Below are positions 1 to 5,654 of a stretch of 8,742 nt of DNA, piece by piece. The DNA lies in NCBI GenBank assembly GCA_031290955.1, contig JAISLJ010000215.1, positions 1 through 8,742 of the forward strand, read 5' to 3'. This stretch comes from Zoogloeaceae bacterium. Lineage in GTDB: Bacteria > Pseudomonadota > Gammaproteobacteria > Burkholderiales > Rhodocyclaceae. Numbering within the stretch: position 1 is the first letter of the stretch; each line of letters opens with the position of its first letter. The position numbers and the translations under genes are program-made. The notes beneath the pieces were generated by a model. The model made no database searches. It was not told the DNA's origin and was given only the letters and a program-made list of their open reading frames with translations.

Positions 1-188
1 GAGAACATTCCAGAAGACGATAGACCAAAAACTTCATCAACACTGACCGCACAAAATACTTGACTGCGAACACGGTTGCTCTCTCGCCCCTGCCGGGGCG
101 TCCTGCGGACGGCAATACTTCCCCGCCGAGCGGGGGAGAGAGAAGCAAGCGGCGGCGCGGACGGGAAGGCATCACACAGAGAAACGCC

Positions 189-220
189 GATGGATTGCCG
201 CGCTGCGCTCGCAATGACGG
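189..220 (-). repeat. REP-like palindromic repeat
   Basis: The stretch forms a hairpin with an ATTGC (194-198) / GCAAT (211-215) outer stem and a GCGC-T-GCGC inner stem. Read on the minus strand it begins GTCATTGCGAG and ends GGCAATCCA. That layout is typical of REP-like intergenic palindromes found in many proteobacteria. Related GTCATT...GCAATCCAC cores occur in the window at 348-382 (+), 4861-4896 (-) and 8405-8432 (+). Confidence 0.6.
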
Positions 221-289
221 AAATTTGGAGGTTTGCGACGTTTCCGTGGGCAGACGTTCCGTTATTGCGTGCATCGCTTTCAAAGTAGC

Positions 290-336
290 GGGAGCATCCT
301 GCTCCCGACCACACCAAGGGGGAGCAGGATGCTCCC
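290..336. repeat. Pair of hairpins that are exact reverse complements
   Basis: The 17-mer at 290-306 (GGGAGCATCCTGCTCCC) is itself an inverted repeat. The 17-mer at 320-336 (GGGAGCAGGATGCTCCC) is its exact reverse complement. The locus can therefore form two small hairpins or one longer stem with a 13-base loop. There is no T-run after it, so a simple intrinsic terminator is not supported. A near-identical arm recurs at 8377-8397. Confidence 0.6.
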
Positions 337-419
337 CCCACTTTGTCGTCATTCCCCGGGCCGCAGGCCCGTGGCAATCCACTTCCACGATCGGATCGAA
401 CGCGCCCATATCCTCACCC
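318..419 (+). repeat. Dispersed intergenic repeat, copy A
   Basis: This segment aligns with 8377-8471 (+) over nearly its whole length, and its inner part aligns with 4836-4900 on the minus strand. Shared blocks in order are a GGAGCAGGATGCTCCCCCC-type hairpin arm, a GTCATT...GCAATCCACTTCCAC core, and CGAACGCGCCCA followed by ATCCTCACC. Relative to the 8377 copy it has a few extra bases in the central GGGCC hairpin (357-371). It holds no coding sequence that I recognise. Confidence 0.65.
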
Positions 420-536
420 TTCCCGGAAGACGGCCTCGAATCGGCATGGCTTCCCGCTTCGGTTGCGTCATCCCCCGGTTCTGTATTACCGTAGGCGATG
501 TATGTGTTTTCGGCTTGTTGCCGGGACGATGTTCCG

Positions 537-541
537 AAGGA
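537..541 (+). promoter_or_regulatory. Ribosome binding site deciding the bioF start
   Basis: AAGGA lies five bases before the ATG at 547. An in-frame ATG at 529 lies too far upstream to use this site, so 547 is preferred as the bioF start. Confidence 0.5.
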
Positions 542-546
542 TTGTT

Positions 547-1752
547 ATGCGCGATGTTTCCCTGGAAGCCCCCCTCGTGGCTGAATTGGCGCGACTTGAT
601 GACGAAGGGTTGCGGCGGTTCCGGCGGGTGCTGGCGTCGCCGTCCGCGCCGCGCGCGCTTGTGGAGGGGCGGCAGGTGCTGGCTTTCGCCAGTAATGATT
701 ATCTGGGGCTGGCCGCGCATCCCGATCTTTCCACTGCCCTGGCCGAAGGCGCGCTGGCCTGGGGCGCGGGCAGCGGCGCTGCGCATCTGGTGAGCGGACA
801 TCTGCGTCCGCATGAAGAACTGGAGCAGGCGTTGGCCGCCTTCACCGGCTTTGCCCGCTGCCTCACCTTTTCCACCGGCTATCTCGCCAATCTCGCGGTC
901 ACGCCAACGCTCGCGGCCGGGCGGGAGGACGCCATCTTTGCCGACCGCCTGAACCACGCTTCCCTGATCGACGCCGCCCGGCTCTCCCGCGCCCGGCAAC
1001 ATCGCTACCCGCATTGCGACATGGCGGCGCTGGCGCGGCTCCTGGCCGAAAGCCCGGCGAAGACCAAGGTGATCGTCACGGATGCCGTTTTCAGCATGGA
1101 TGGCGATCTCGCGCCGCTCCCGGAACTTTTCCGGCTCGCCGAACGCTTCCATGCCTGGCTGGTGGTCGATGACGCGCACGGCTTCGGCGTCCTGGGGCCG
1201 CAGGGCCGGGGGAGCCTCGCGCACACCGGCGTTCCCGCGCATCCCCGCGTGCTGCTCATGGGCACATTGGGCAAGGCCGCCGGAATCAGCGGCGCGTTTG
1301 TCGCCGGTTCCGAACTCGCCATCGAATATCTGCTGCAAAAGGCGCGCAGCTACATCTTCACCACCGCGCAGCCGCCTGCCATCGCCGCGGCGCTGGGCAA
1401 AAGCCTGGAACTGGTCGCTGCGGGCGACGATCGCCGCGCCCATCTGCAAGCGTTGATCCAGCAATTGCGGGCGGGTTGCGCCGGCTTGCCCTGGCGGCTT
1501 CTCCCTTCCCGTACCGCCATCCAGGCCCTGATCGTGGGCGACAATAACGAGGCGCTCGCGCTCTCCCAGGCGCTCTGGCAACGCGGCCTGTGGGTGGCCG
1601 CCATCCGCCCGCCCACGGTGCCCGCCGGGACGGCGCGGCTGCGCATCTCCCTTTCCGCCGCGCACAGCCGGGCGGACGTGGCCGAATTGATTGATGCCCT
1701 GGCCGCCATCCACGCCAAGGCCCGCACACCAGAGGTATTTTCGGATGAATGA
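547..1752 (+). CDS. bioF: 8-amino-7-oxononanoate synthase (BioF)
   Basis: A PLP-dependent alpha-oxoamine synthase of 401 residues, close to the usual family size. In biotin synthesis it condenses pimeloyl-ACP (or -CoA) with L-alanine, releasing CO2, to give KAPA. Seen in the sequence: FASNDYLGLA near residues 47-56, the GSGAAHLVSGH glycine-rich segment (75-85), NHAS at 136-139, the cofactor motif VVDDAHGFG (206-214) and the Schiff-base lysine in MGTLGKAAGISGA (Lys243). The start at 547 is chosen for the AAGGA upstream and because the family fold begins soon after. The open frame extends back to 343, but that stretch is repeat sequence. It is the first gene of the bioFHCD run and overlaps bioH by 8 bases. 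All key residues are intact. Cytoplasmic homodimer by family knowledge. Confidence 0.95.
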   Translation: MRDVSLEAPLVAELARLDDEGLRRFRRVLASPSAPRALVEGRQVLAFASNDYLGLAAHPDLSTALAEGALAWGAGSGAAHLVSGHLRPHEELEQALAAFTGFARCLTFSTGYLANLAVTPTLAAGREDAIFADRLNHASLIDAARLSRARQHRYPHCDMAALARLLAESPAKTKVIVTDAVFSMDGDLAPLPELFRLAERFHAWLVVDDAHGFGVLGPQGRGSLAHTGVPAHPRVLLMGTLGKAAGISGAFVAGSELAIEYLLQKARSYIFTTAQPPAIAAALGKSLELVAAGDDRRAHLQALIQQLRAGCAGLPWRLLPSRTAIQALIVGDNNEALALSQALWQRGLWVAAIRPPTVPAGTARLRISLSAAHSRADVAELIDALAAIHAKARTPEVFSDE

Positions 1753-2515
1753 AACGAATTCCCGCGATGAATTGCATCTCCCCGCGAATCTCCCCGCCTT
1801 CCTCCTGCCCGGTTGGGGCTTGGGACGCGGCCCGCTGGAAGCGGTCTTTGCCGGGAGCCGCTGGCGTCTTCTGGATCTTCCCGGCGCGGCTGAGGCGGAT
1901 GCGAACAACGCGGCGGCAATCCCCGCGCACTTCGAGGCCGCCGCCCACGCAATTCTGGAGCGCCTGCCACCACGTGCGCATCTGGGCGGCTGGTCCCTGG
2001 GCGGCATGCTCGCCCTGCGCTGTGCCCTGCTCGCGCCTGAGCGCATCCAGAGCCTGTTGCTCATCGGGACGACGCCCAGCTTCCTCAACCGTCCCGGTTG
2101 GGATTGGGGCCGTCCTCCGGAAGAACTGGCGGCGTTTCGCGCCAAGGTGCGGGAAGATTACGCCGCGCTTCTGCCCCGCTTCATCGGCAGCTTTTGCCGT
2201 GGCGACCGCCATGCCGGAACGGCGCAATGGCTGCGGGAACGCGCCTCGCCAATCTCCGGGGCGGCGCTCGATGCCGGGCTTGGCTGGCTGGAAGAAGCCG
2301 ACCTGCGCGCGGCAGTGCAGGCGCATCCCCCAACCTGCCCGGTAACGCTCGCGCATGGGGAGAAGGATCCGCTGATGCCGCTGGCCGTTGCCCACTGGTT
2401 CCGGGAACACCTGCCGCAGGCGCGGCTGCGCGTCTTTCCCGGTCGGGCGCACGCGCCCTTTGTGCCCGAAACTCCCGCCGAGAGTCTTTTTCTGCGAGAA
2501 TGCGCCTTGCCATGA
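1745..2515 (+). CDS. bioH: Pimeloyl-ACP methyl ester carboxylesterase (BioH)
   Basis: An alpha/beta-hydrolase of 256 residues, matching the BioH family length. It hydrolyses the methyl ester of pimeloyl-ACP methyl ester, ending the BioC-primed fatty acid cycles and releasing pimeloyl-ACP for BioF. Visible are LLPGWGLG (oxyanion region, residues 20-27), the nucleophile elbow GGWSLGG with Ser84, Asp208 in HGEKDPLMP, and His236 in FPGRAHAPF. Together they form a complete Ser-Asp-His triad at almost the same positions as in the E. coli enzyme. The ATG at 1745 has AGAGG at 1731-1735, nine bases upstream, and overlaps the bioF stop by 8 bases, suggesting translational coupling. The stop overlaps the chosen bioC start as ATGA (2512-2515). 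The bioF and bioC neighbours support BioH over a general esterase. Confidence 0.93.
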   Translation: MNETNSRDELHLPANLPAFLLPGWGLGRGPLEAVFAGSRWRLLDLPGAAEADANNAAAIPAHFEAAAHAILERLPPRAHLGGWSLGGMLALRCALLAPERIQSLLLIGTTPSFLNRPGWDWGRPPEELAAFRAKVREDYAALLPRFIGSFCRGDRHAGTAQWLRERASPISGAALDAGLGWLEEADLRAAVQAHPPTCPVTLAHGEKDPLMPLAVAHWFREHLPQARLRVFPGRAHAPFVPETPAESLFLRECALP

Positions 2516-3300
2516 CATTGCTGCTTCCCGCCAAAAACAAGGTGCGCCAATCCTTCGAGAGGGCCGCGCAGACCTACGATGGCTCCGCCAGAGTCCAGCG
2601 CTGGGTTTCCGTGCGCCTGATCAGCGGCCTGCCTTCCCTGCTGACGCCCGCCGTGATCCTGGATGCCGGGTGCGGCACCGGCTTCGCGCAGGAAATGCTC
2701 TCCCTGCGTTTTCCCGCCGCGCACCGCATCGCGCTGGATTTCTCGCCTGCCATGCTGGGCATGGCCAGGCAACTGGAATTCGGCGTGGTCGGCGATGTGG
2801 AGAGCCTGCCCCTCAAACAGGCAACCGTGGGCCTTTACTGGTCCAGCCTCACCGCCCAGTGGTGCGACATGGAAACCCTGATGCGCGAAGCGCATCGCGT
2901 GCTCTGGCCTTCCGGCGCGCTGGCCCTTTCCACGCTCACCACCGGCACCTACCGCGAACTGGAGGAATCCTTCGACAAGGTCGACCAATACCGCCATACC
3001 CTCACCTTTCTTGCGCTCCCCGAGCTGGAGGCCGCCTGCAAGGCGGCTGGATTCACGGAAGTTCGCGTCCACAGCGAACCCTGCGTGGTCTATCACAAGA
3101 CCCTGAAGGCCATGCTGCGCACCATCAAATCCCTGGGCGCGAACCAGTTCGGCGGCATGCGCCGCACGGGATTGATGGGCAAGGGCGTCTGGAAGAAACT
3201 GGAATCCGCCTACGAAACCCGACGTACTTCCAAAGGCTTGCCGCTTACCTATCAGGTGGCGTTCTGCTATGCCCGGAAATCCGGGGGAACCGAAACCTGA
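2512..3300 (+). CDS. bioC: Malonyl-ACP O-methyltransferase (BioC)
   Basis: A SAM-dependent class I methyltransferase of 262 residues. BioC methylates the free carboxyl of malonyl-ACP so that fatty acid synthase can extend it to a pimeloyl methyl ester. Seen: the N-terminal SFERAAQTYD segment typical of BioC, motif I LDAGCGTGF (Asp51-Gly57), the ribose-binding acid in ALDFSPAML (Asp76), GDVESLPL (Asp95), the WSSLTAQWC block (110-118) that matches the WSNLxxQWC of E. coli BioC, and the C-terminal GLPLTYQV. The start at 2512 forms an ATGA overlap with the bioH stop and gives the same N-terminal length as E. coli BioC. An in-frame ATG at 2500 would add four residues and cannot be excluded. Neither start has a strong Shine-Dalgarno, which fits coupling to bioH. 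Confidence 0.93.
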   Translation: MTLLLPAKNKVRQSFERAAQTYDGSARVQRWVSVRLISGLPSLLTPAVILDAGCGTGFAQEMLSLRFPAAHRIALDFSPAMLGMARQLEFGVVGDVESLPLKQATVGLYWSSLTAQWCDMETLMREAHRVLWPSGALALSTLTTGTYRELEESFDKVDQYRHTLTFLALPELEAACKAAGFTEVRVHSEPCVVYHKTLKAMLRTIKSLGANQFGGMRRTGLMGKGVWKKLESAYETRRTSKGLPLTYQVAFCYARKSGGTET

Positions 3301-3323
3301 CGGAAACCTGGCATCATCACCCC

Positions 3324-4004
3324 ATGACAAAGGCTTTCTTCGTCACCGGTACGGATACAGAGGTCGGAAAGACGCACGCCACCTGCGCCCTCCTGCGCCG
3401 CGCCCGGCAGGAAGGCTTTTCTGCCGTCGGCCTGAAGCCCGTTGCCGCGGGAACCGACGCCACTGGCCAGAATGAGGATGTTGCCCGTCTCCTGGCCGCC
3501 TCCAGCCTTGCGCTGCCGGAGCGCATCCGCAACCCCTGGCGCTTCCGATCGCCGATCGCCCCGCACCTCGCGGCGCAACAGGCCGGAGAGGAAATCCGCT
3601 TCGCGCCCATCCTCGCCGCCGTGGAAACGGCCCGGCAGGCGGCAGATTATGTGTTCGTGGAAGGCGTCGGCGGCTTTCGCGTGCCGCTGGGGCCGGATGG
3701 CGACAGCGCCGATCTCGCCCAGCGTTTGGGGCTGCCTGTCCTCCTGGTGGTGGGCCTGCGCCTGGGCTGCATCAACCACGCCCTGCTGACGGCAGAAGCC
3801 ATCAAGGCCCGCGGGCTTTCCCTTGTCGGCTGGATCGCCAACAGCATCGCCCCGCACATGCCCTGCCGCGCGGAAAACCACCAAACCCTGCTGGATTCCC
3901 TCCCCCCCTGCCTGGGCCTCCTCCCCCACGCCCCCCCCGACATCGCCGCCTCACACCTTGCCCTGCCGGGCGAAGGGAGCGCAGTGGCAATGGGCCGCAG
4001 ATGA
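3324..4004 (+). CDS. bioD: Dethiobiotin synthetase (BioD)
   Basis: A P-loop ATP-dependent carboxylase of 226 residues. It closes the ureido ring of 7,8-diaminononanoate (DAPA) with CO2 and ATP to give dethiobiotin. Seen: FVTGTDTEVGKT (P-loop, residues 6-17), LKPVAAG with Lys38, RSPIAPH (75-81, substrate-side loop), VEGVGGFRVPL (112-122) and LVVGLRLGCINHALLT (141-156), all diagnostic of BioD. It begins 23 bases after bioC and is the last gene of the run. The amine-producing BioA and the sulfur-inserting BioB are not in the window, so they must be encoded elsewhere. Only 34 bases separate its stop from the left end of an IS remnant. No clear hairpin terminator lies between them. Confidence 0.95.
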   Translation: MTKAFFVTGTDTEVGKTHATCALLRRARQEGFSAVGLKPVAAGTDATGQNEDVARLLAASSLALPERIRNPWRFRSPIAPHLAAQQAGEEIRFAPILAAVETARQAADYVFVEGVGGFRVPLGPDGDSADLAQRLGLPVLLVVGLRLGCINHALLTAEAIKARGLSLVGWIANSIAPHMPCRAENHQTLLDSLPPCLGLLPHAPPDIAASHLALPGEGSAVAMGRR

Positions 4005-4038
4005 CGTTAAATTTTTAGCCTCTTCCTGTGGATCATAT

Positions 4039-4067
4039 GTTACGTGTCGCATCCCGGACGATTCGAT
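4039..4067 (+). repeat. IS terminal inverted repeat, bioD-side end
   Basis: The inner core ATCCCGGACGATTCGAT (4051-4067) is the perfect reverse complement of 4589-4605. The outer twelve bases match imperfectly: GTTACGTGTCGC here against GCTACCTGCCGC in the other end read inward. The transposase stop codon (TAA, minus strand 4042-4040) and its last codons (NRPGCDT) are encoded within this repeat. Confidence 0.75.
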
Positions 4068-4502
4068 TCTGGCGGATGCAGGAAGATCTGATGGTGGAAA
4101 GCATACCACATGTTCATGGCGTCCATAGGAGTTTTGCTGTTGAGTGCGGTCTGGGGCAAGTGTTCGTTGTAGAGCATGGCATATCGGAGCAGGGTTTGTT
4201 CCAGGTCTTCGCCGCTTCAGGATGTCCGCAATGCGACCATTGAAGCGCTCGACCATGCCGTTGGTCTGCGGCGTGCGGGGACGGGTCAGGCGGTGCTCGA
4301 TCGCAAGCGCGGCGCACAATTGATCGAACTCATGCTGGCCGCTGGCCTGTTTGTCACGGGAGAAGAGACGATCCGTGAAGTCCTTGCCATTATCCGTCAG
4401 GAGCTTCTGGAGCGCCAGGGCGCTCACCCCTTCTGTGCTCGCGGCAATCTCCGCGCGTACTGCGGGTGTCGTCCGGGCATTCTTATGCAAACGAAGTTCC
4501 AT
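4040..4502 (-). pseudogene. IS481-family transposase, internal deletion plus frameshift
   Basis: The minus-strand gene starts at 4502 with MELRLHKNARTTPAVRAEI, the usual N-terminus of one IS481-like subgroup, after a good AGGAG ribosome site. After about residue 30 it jumps straight to LQKLLTDNGKDFTDRLF, so roughly 150-170 residues are missing (junction near 4405-4415), including the HTH and the first catalytic Asp. The second Asp (TDNGK, Asp37 here) and the Glu (NGMVERFNGR, Glu85) remain. After IADILK (to about 4212) a small deletion shifts the frame. The true C-terminus continues in another frame from 4210: EDLEQTLLRYAMLYNEHL, then SKTPMDAMNMWY, ending NRPGCDT at the stop 4042-4040. Intact family members have about 310-320 residues. 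No active enzyme is possible. Read unshifted, the frame would run on to 3951, into bioD. Confidence 0.88.
4156..4205 (-). repeat. 50-bp inverted duplication, arm 1 (inside the transposase remnant)
   Basis: By reading base by base, this segment is the exact reverse complement of 4730-4779. It encodes LEQTLLRYAMLYNEHL of the transposase C-terminal region on the minus strand. The arms are 524 bases apart, with the right end of the IS between them. Confidence 0.85.
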
Positions 4503-4588
4503 CTTCCTCTCCTTTTCTTGTCTTTAGCGAATCTACCACTTCCCCCAACACCTCACGCGCAAAAAACAGCGGCCAGCGTGAAAATTGG

Positions 4589-4617
4589 ATCGAATCGTCC
4601 GGGATGCGGCAGGTAGC
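4589..4617 (-). repeat. IS terminal inverted repeat, folK-side end
   Basis: It is the partner of 4039-4067 with a perfect 17-base core at 4589-4605. About 85 bases separate it from the transposase start at 4502. This stretch would hold the element's own promoter, though none is obvious. Confidence 0.72.
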
Positions 4618-4835
4618 CTGTTAGGCCCCCTTGCCTCATGGTATGATCAACACCCTGAATTATTCATTGCTCCAGTCATGACACAAGACCATAACCAGGC
4701 GGAACGCAACATTCCGTCCTTCAGGAGCGCCTGGAACAAACCCTGCTCCGATATGCCATGCTCTACAACGAACACTTGCATGCGGGAGGAAAATGGGATG
4801 CGTAGATACCTATGCTCGGGGGAGGGGATCAATAA
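4618..4835. other. Low-GC mobile-element debris with a second transposase fragment
   Basis: Base composition drops clearly relative to the flanking genes, most visibly at 4637-4700, which points to foreign or decayed DNA. From 4730 to 4779 it carries the + strand copy of a transposase piece (LEQTLLRYAMLYNEHL), which then runs to a TAG stop at about 4803. The preceding stretch can be read as ...MTQDHNQAERNIPSF, where NQAERNI recalls the DNNQAERD motif of IS66-type transposases. That resemblance is too short to name the source. I see no intact gene. Confidence 0.5.
4730..4779 (+). repeat. 50-bp inverted duplication, arm 2 (orphan transposase fragment)
   Basis: This is a perfect inverted copy of 4156-4205. 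Identity ends abruptly on both sides: upstream GAGCG replaces the GAAGA of arm 1, and after CTTGC the next bases are ATGCG instead of CCCAG. The short sharply bounded block suggests either the stub of a second, oppositely oriented IS copy or a template-switch event from the neighbouring element. Confidence 0.8.
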
Positions 4836-4900
4836 GGGCGCGTTCGCGCCGGGTGGAAGATGTGGATTGCTGCGGGCCTTCGTCCCTCACAATGACAAAG
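4836..4900 (-). repeat. Dispersed intergenic repeat, copy B
   Basis: Read on the minus strand it runs CTTTGTCATT, GCAATCCAC, TTCCACC and GGCGCGAACGCGCC. This is the same order as in the copies at 318-419 and 8377-8471. The GGCGCGAACGCGCC block (minus strand of 4837-4850) is a perfect 14-base palindrome. Homology fades after it. Confidence 0.6.
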
Positions 4901-4979
4901 GGTTAGGTGCTTCCCGTTGCGACGAGGGATTGGAGGGATGGCGCGTTGCGATGGGCGTTTGGTTCGTTGCTGCGGGCGC

Positions 4980-5001
4980 GGGCAGGTACGGGGGCCTGCC
5001 C
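4980..5001 (+). repeat. Hairpin 35 bases before folK
   Basis: GGGCAGG (4980-4986) and CCTGCCC (4995-5001) form a perfect 7-bp stem with an 8-base loop. There is no T-run, so it is not a standard terminator. If transcribed it would lie in the folK leader. Role unknown. Confidence 0.4.
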
Positions 5002-5035
5002 CTGTGTTTCCGCTCCTCCATCCTCCGCAGCCGTC

Positions 5036-5551
5036 ATGCCGATGCTTGATGCGCCTTCGCTCCCCCCCAGCGACAGCACGGCCTATGTTGCGCTGGGCGC
5101 CAACCTGGGCGATGCCCGGAGCGTCGTCGCGGCAGCCATTCGTCGTTTGGGAGCGCTCCCCGAAACCCGGCTGCTGCGCGCTTCCTCGCTCTACCGCACA
5201 ACGCCGGTCGGCCTGTTGCGCCAGCCGGATTTCGTCAATGCCGTGGCCGCCATCGCCACTCGCCTGACGCCAGAAGCCCTGCTCACCGCCCTGCACACGG
5301 AAGAGGCGCGCCAGGGACGAGTGCGCAGCATCCCCAACGCGCCGCGCACGCTTGATCTCGACCTCCTCCTGTATGAGGACATCCTCCGCGCCACGCCCCT
5401 CCTGACCCTGCCGCATCCCCGGATGCACCTGCGCGCCTTTGTCCTCGTCCCGCTCGCCGAAATCGCCCCCGACCTCGCCATCCCCACCCGCGGCCCCCTC
5501 GCCGCCTGGCTCCCCGCTGTAGCCATGCAAGGCGTCTATCGGATGGACTGA
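5036..5551 (+). CDS. folK: 2-amino-4-hydroxy-6-hydroxymethyldihydropteridine pyrophosphokinase (HPPK)
   Basis: The protein has 171 residues from the ATG at 5036 (169 from 5042), slightly longer than E. coli FolK. It transfers pyrophosphate from ATP to 6-hydroxymethyl-7,8-dihydropterin, giving the substrate for dihydropteroate synthase in folate synthesis. Seen: YVALGANLGD (residues 17-26), SSLYRTTPVG (50-59), DFVNAV (65-70) and the HPPK signature NAPRTLDLDLLLY (101-113) with Arg104 and the Mg-binding pair Asp107/Asp109. It ends with HPRMHLRAFVLVPLAEIAPD, the usual FolK C-terminal motif. The start is uncertain: neither ATG has a good Shine-Dalgarno, and the frame is open back to 4907. Homology begins at YVALGAN, which favours 5036 or 5042. 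It stands alone, without the pcnB or panBC neighbours common in betaproteobacteria. Mobile-element debris lies directly upstream. Confidence 0.93.
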   Translation: MPMLDAPSLPPSDSTAYVALGANLGDARSVVAAAIRRLGALPETRLLRASSLYRTTPVGLLRQPDFVNAVAAIATRLTPEALLTALHTEEARQGRVRSIPNAPRTLDLDLLLYEDILRATPLLTLPHPRMHLRAFVLVPLAEIAPDLAIPTRGPLAAWLPAVAMQGVYRMD

Positions 5552-5591
5552 ATTTTCGCCGTCCTGCGGAAAGGGCGCTATGTCGAGCATC

Positions 5592-5620
5592 GGAACAACG
5601 TGGATCGACGATGCTAGAAT
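5592..5620 (+). promoter_or_regulatory. Candidate extended -10 promoter for amgK
   Basis: TGCTAGAAT at 5612-5620 fits an extended -10 (TGn plus TAGAAT, one mismatch to TATAAT). A weak -35 (GGAACA, 5592-5597) lies 17 bases upstream. It would start transcription near 5627, before the ATG at 5655, which supports that start over the in-frame ATG at 5580. Confidence 0.4.
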
Positions 5621-5654
5621 CGCCGCATTTCACTTGGAGCATCATCCAGAGCAC

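Larger units (their letters stand above)
1..546. other. Intergenic region upstream of bioF, rich in hairpins and repeats
   Basis: I see no convincing protein gene here. The open frames lack family resemblance and run through palindromes. The first 60 bases are AT-richer and featureless. From about 85 there is a chain of inverted repeats: a GGGGCG-type hairpin at 85-100, a 16-base block at 101-116 that recurs at 8340-8355, a REP-like hairpin at 189-220, two mirror-image hairpins at 290-306 and 320-336, and a dispersed repeat copy at 318-419 with a CGGGCC/GGCCCG hairpin at 357-371. The promoter for the biotin genes must lie here or further upstream, but I cannot place it with confidence. I see no BirA-type biotin operator. 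Confidence 0.7.
4039..4617 (-). mobile_element. Internally deleted IS481-family insertion sequence
   Basis: The element is about 579 bp, roughly half the size expected for an IS481 member. It is bounded by inverted repeats at 4039-4067 and 4589-4617 that share a perfect 17-base core plus several further outer matches. The single gene inside, on the minus strand, is a deleted and frameshifted transposase. The outermost bases and any target duplication are unclear; I see no convincing direct repeat flanking it. It sits between bioD and folK and cannot move on its own, but its ends might still be recognised by an intact relative elsewhere in the genome. Confidence 0.75.

Noticed and set aside
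85..419. CRISPR array, because of repeated palindromes
   Set aside because: The repeats are unequal in length and spacing, and there are no regular direct repeats or cas genes.
1..546. BirA-type biotin operator before bioF
   Set aside because: I looked for the TTGTAAACC / GGTTTACAA arms and saw neither.
233..793. Plus-strand open frame overlapping the start of bioF
   Set aside because: It runs through REP-like hairpins and then out of frame into bioF, with no sensible start or family resemblance.
349..2145. Very long open frame on the minus strand opposite bioF and bioH (about 598 codons)
   Set aside because: It is rich in Arg, Gly and Pro with no recognisable family, and lies antisense to well-conserved genes. 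High GC content makes stop codons rare in such frames.
4637..4729. IS66-type transposase fragment
   Set aside because: Only a stretch of about seven residues (NQAERNI) resembles the family. That is too little to call.
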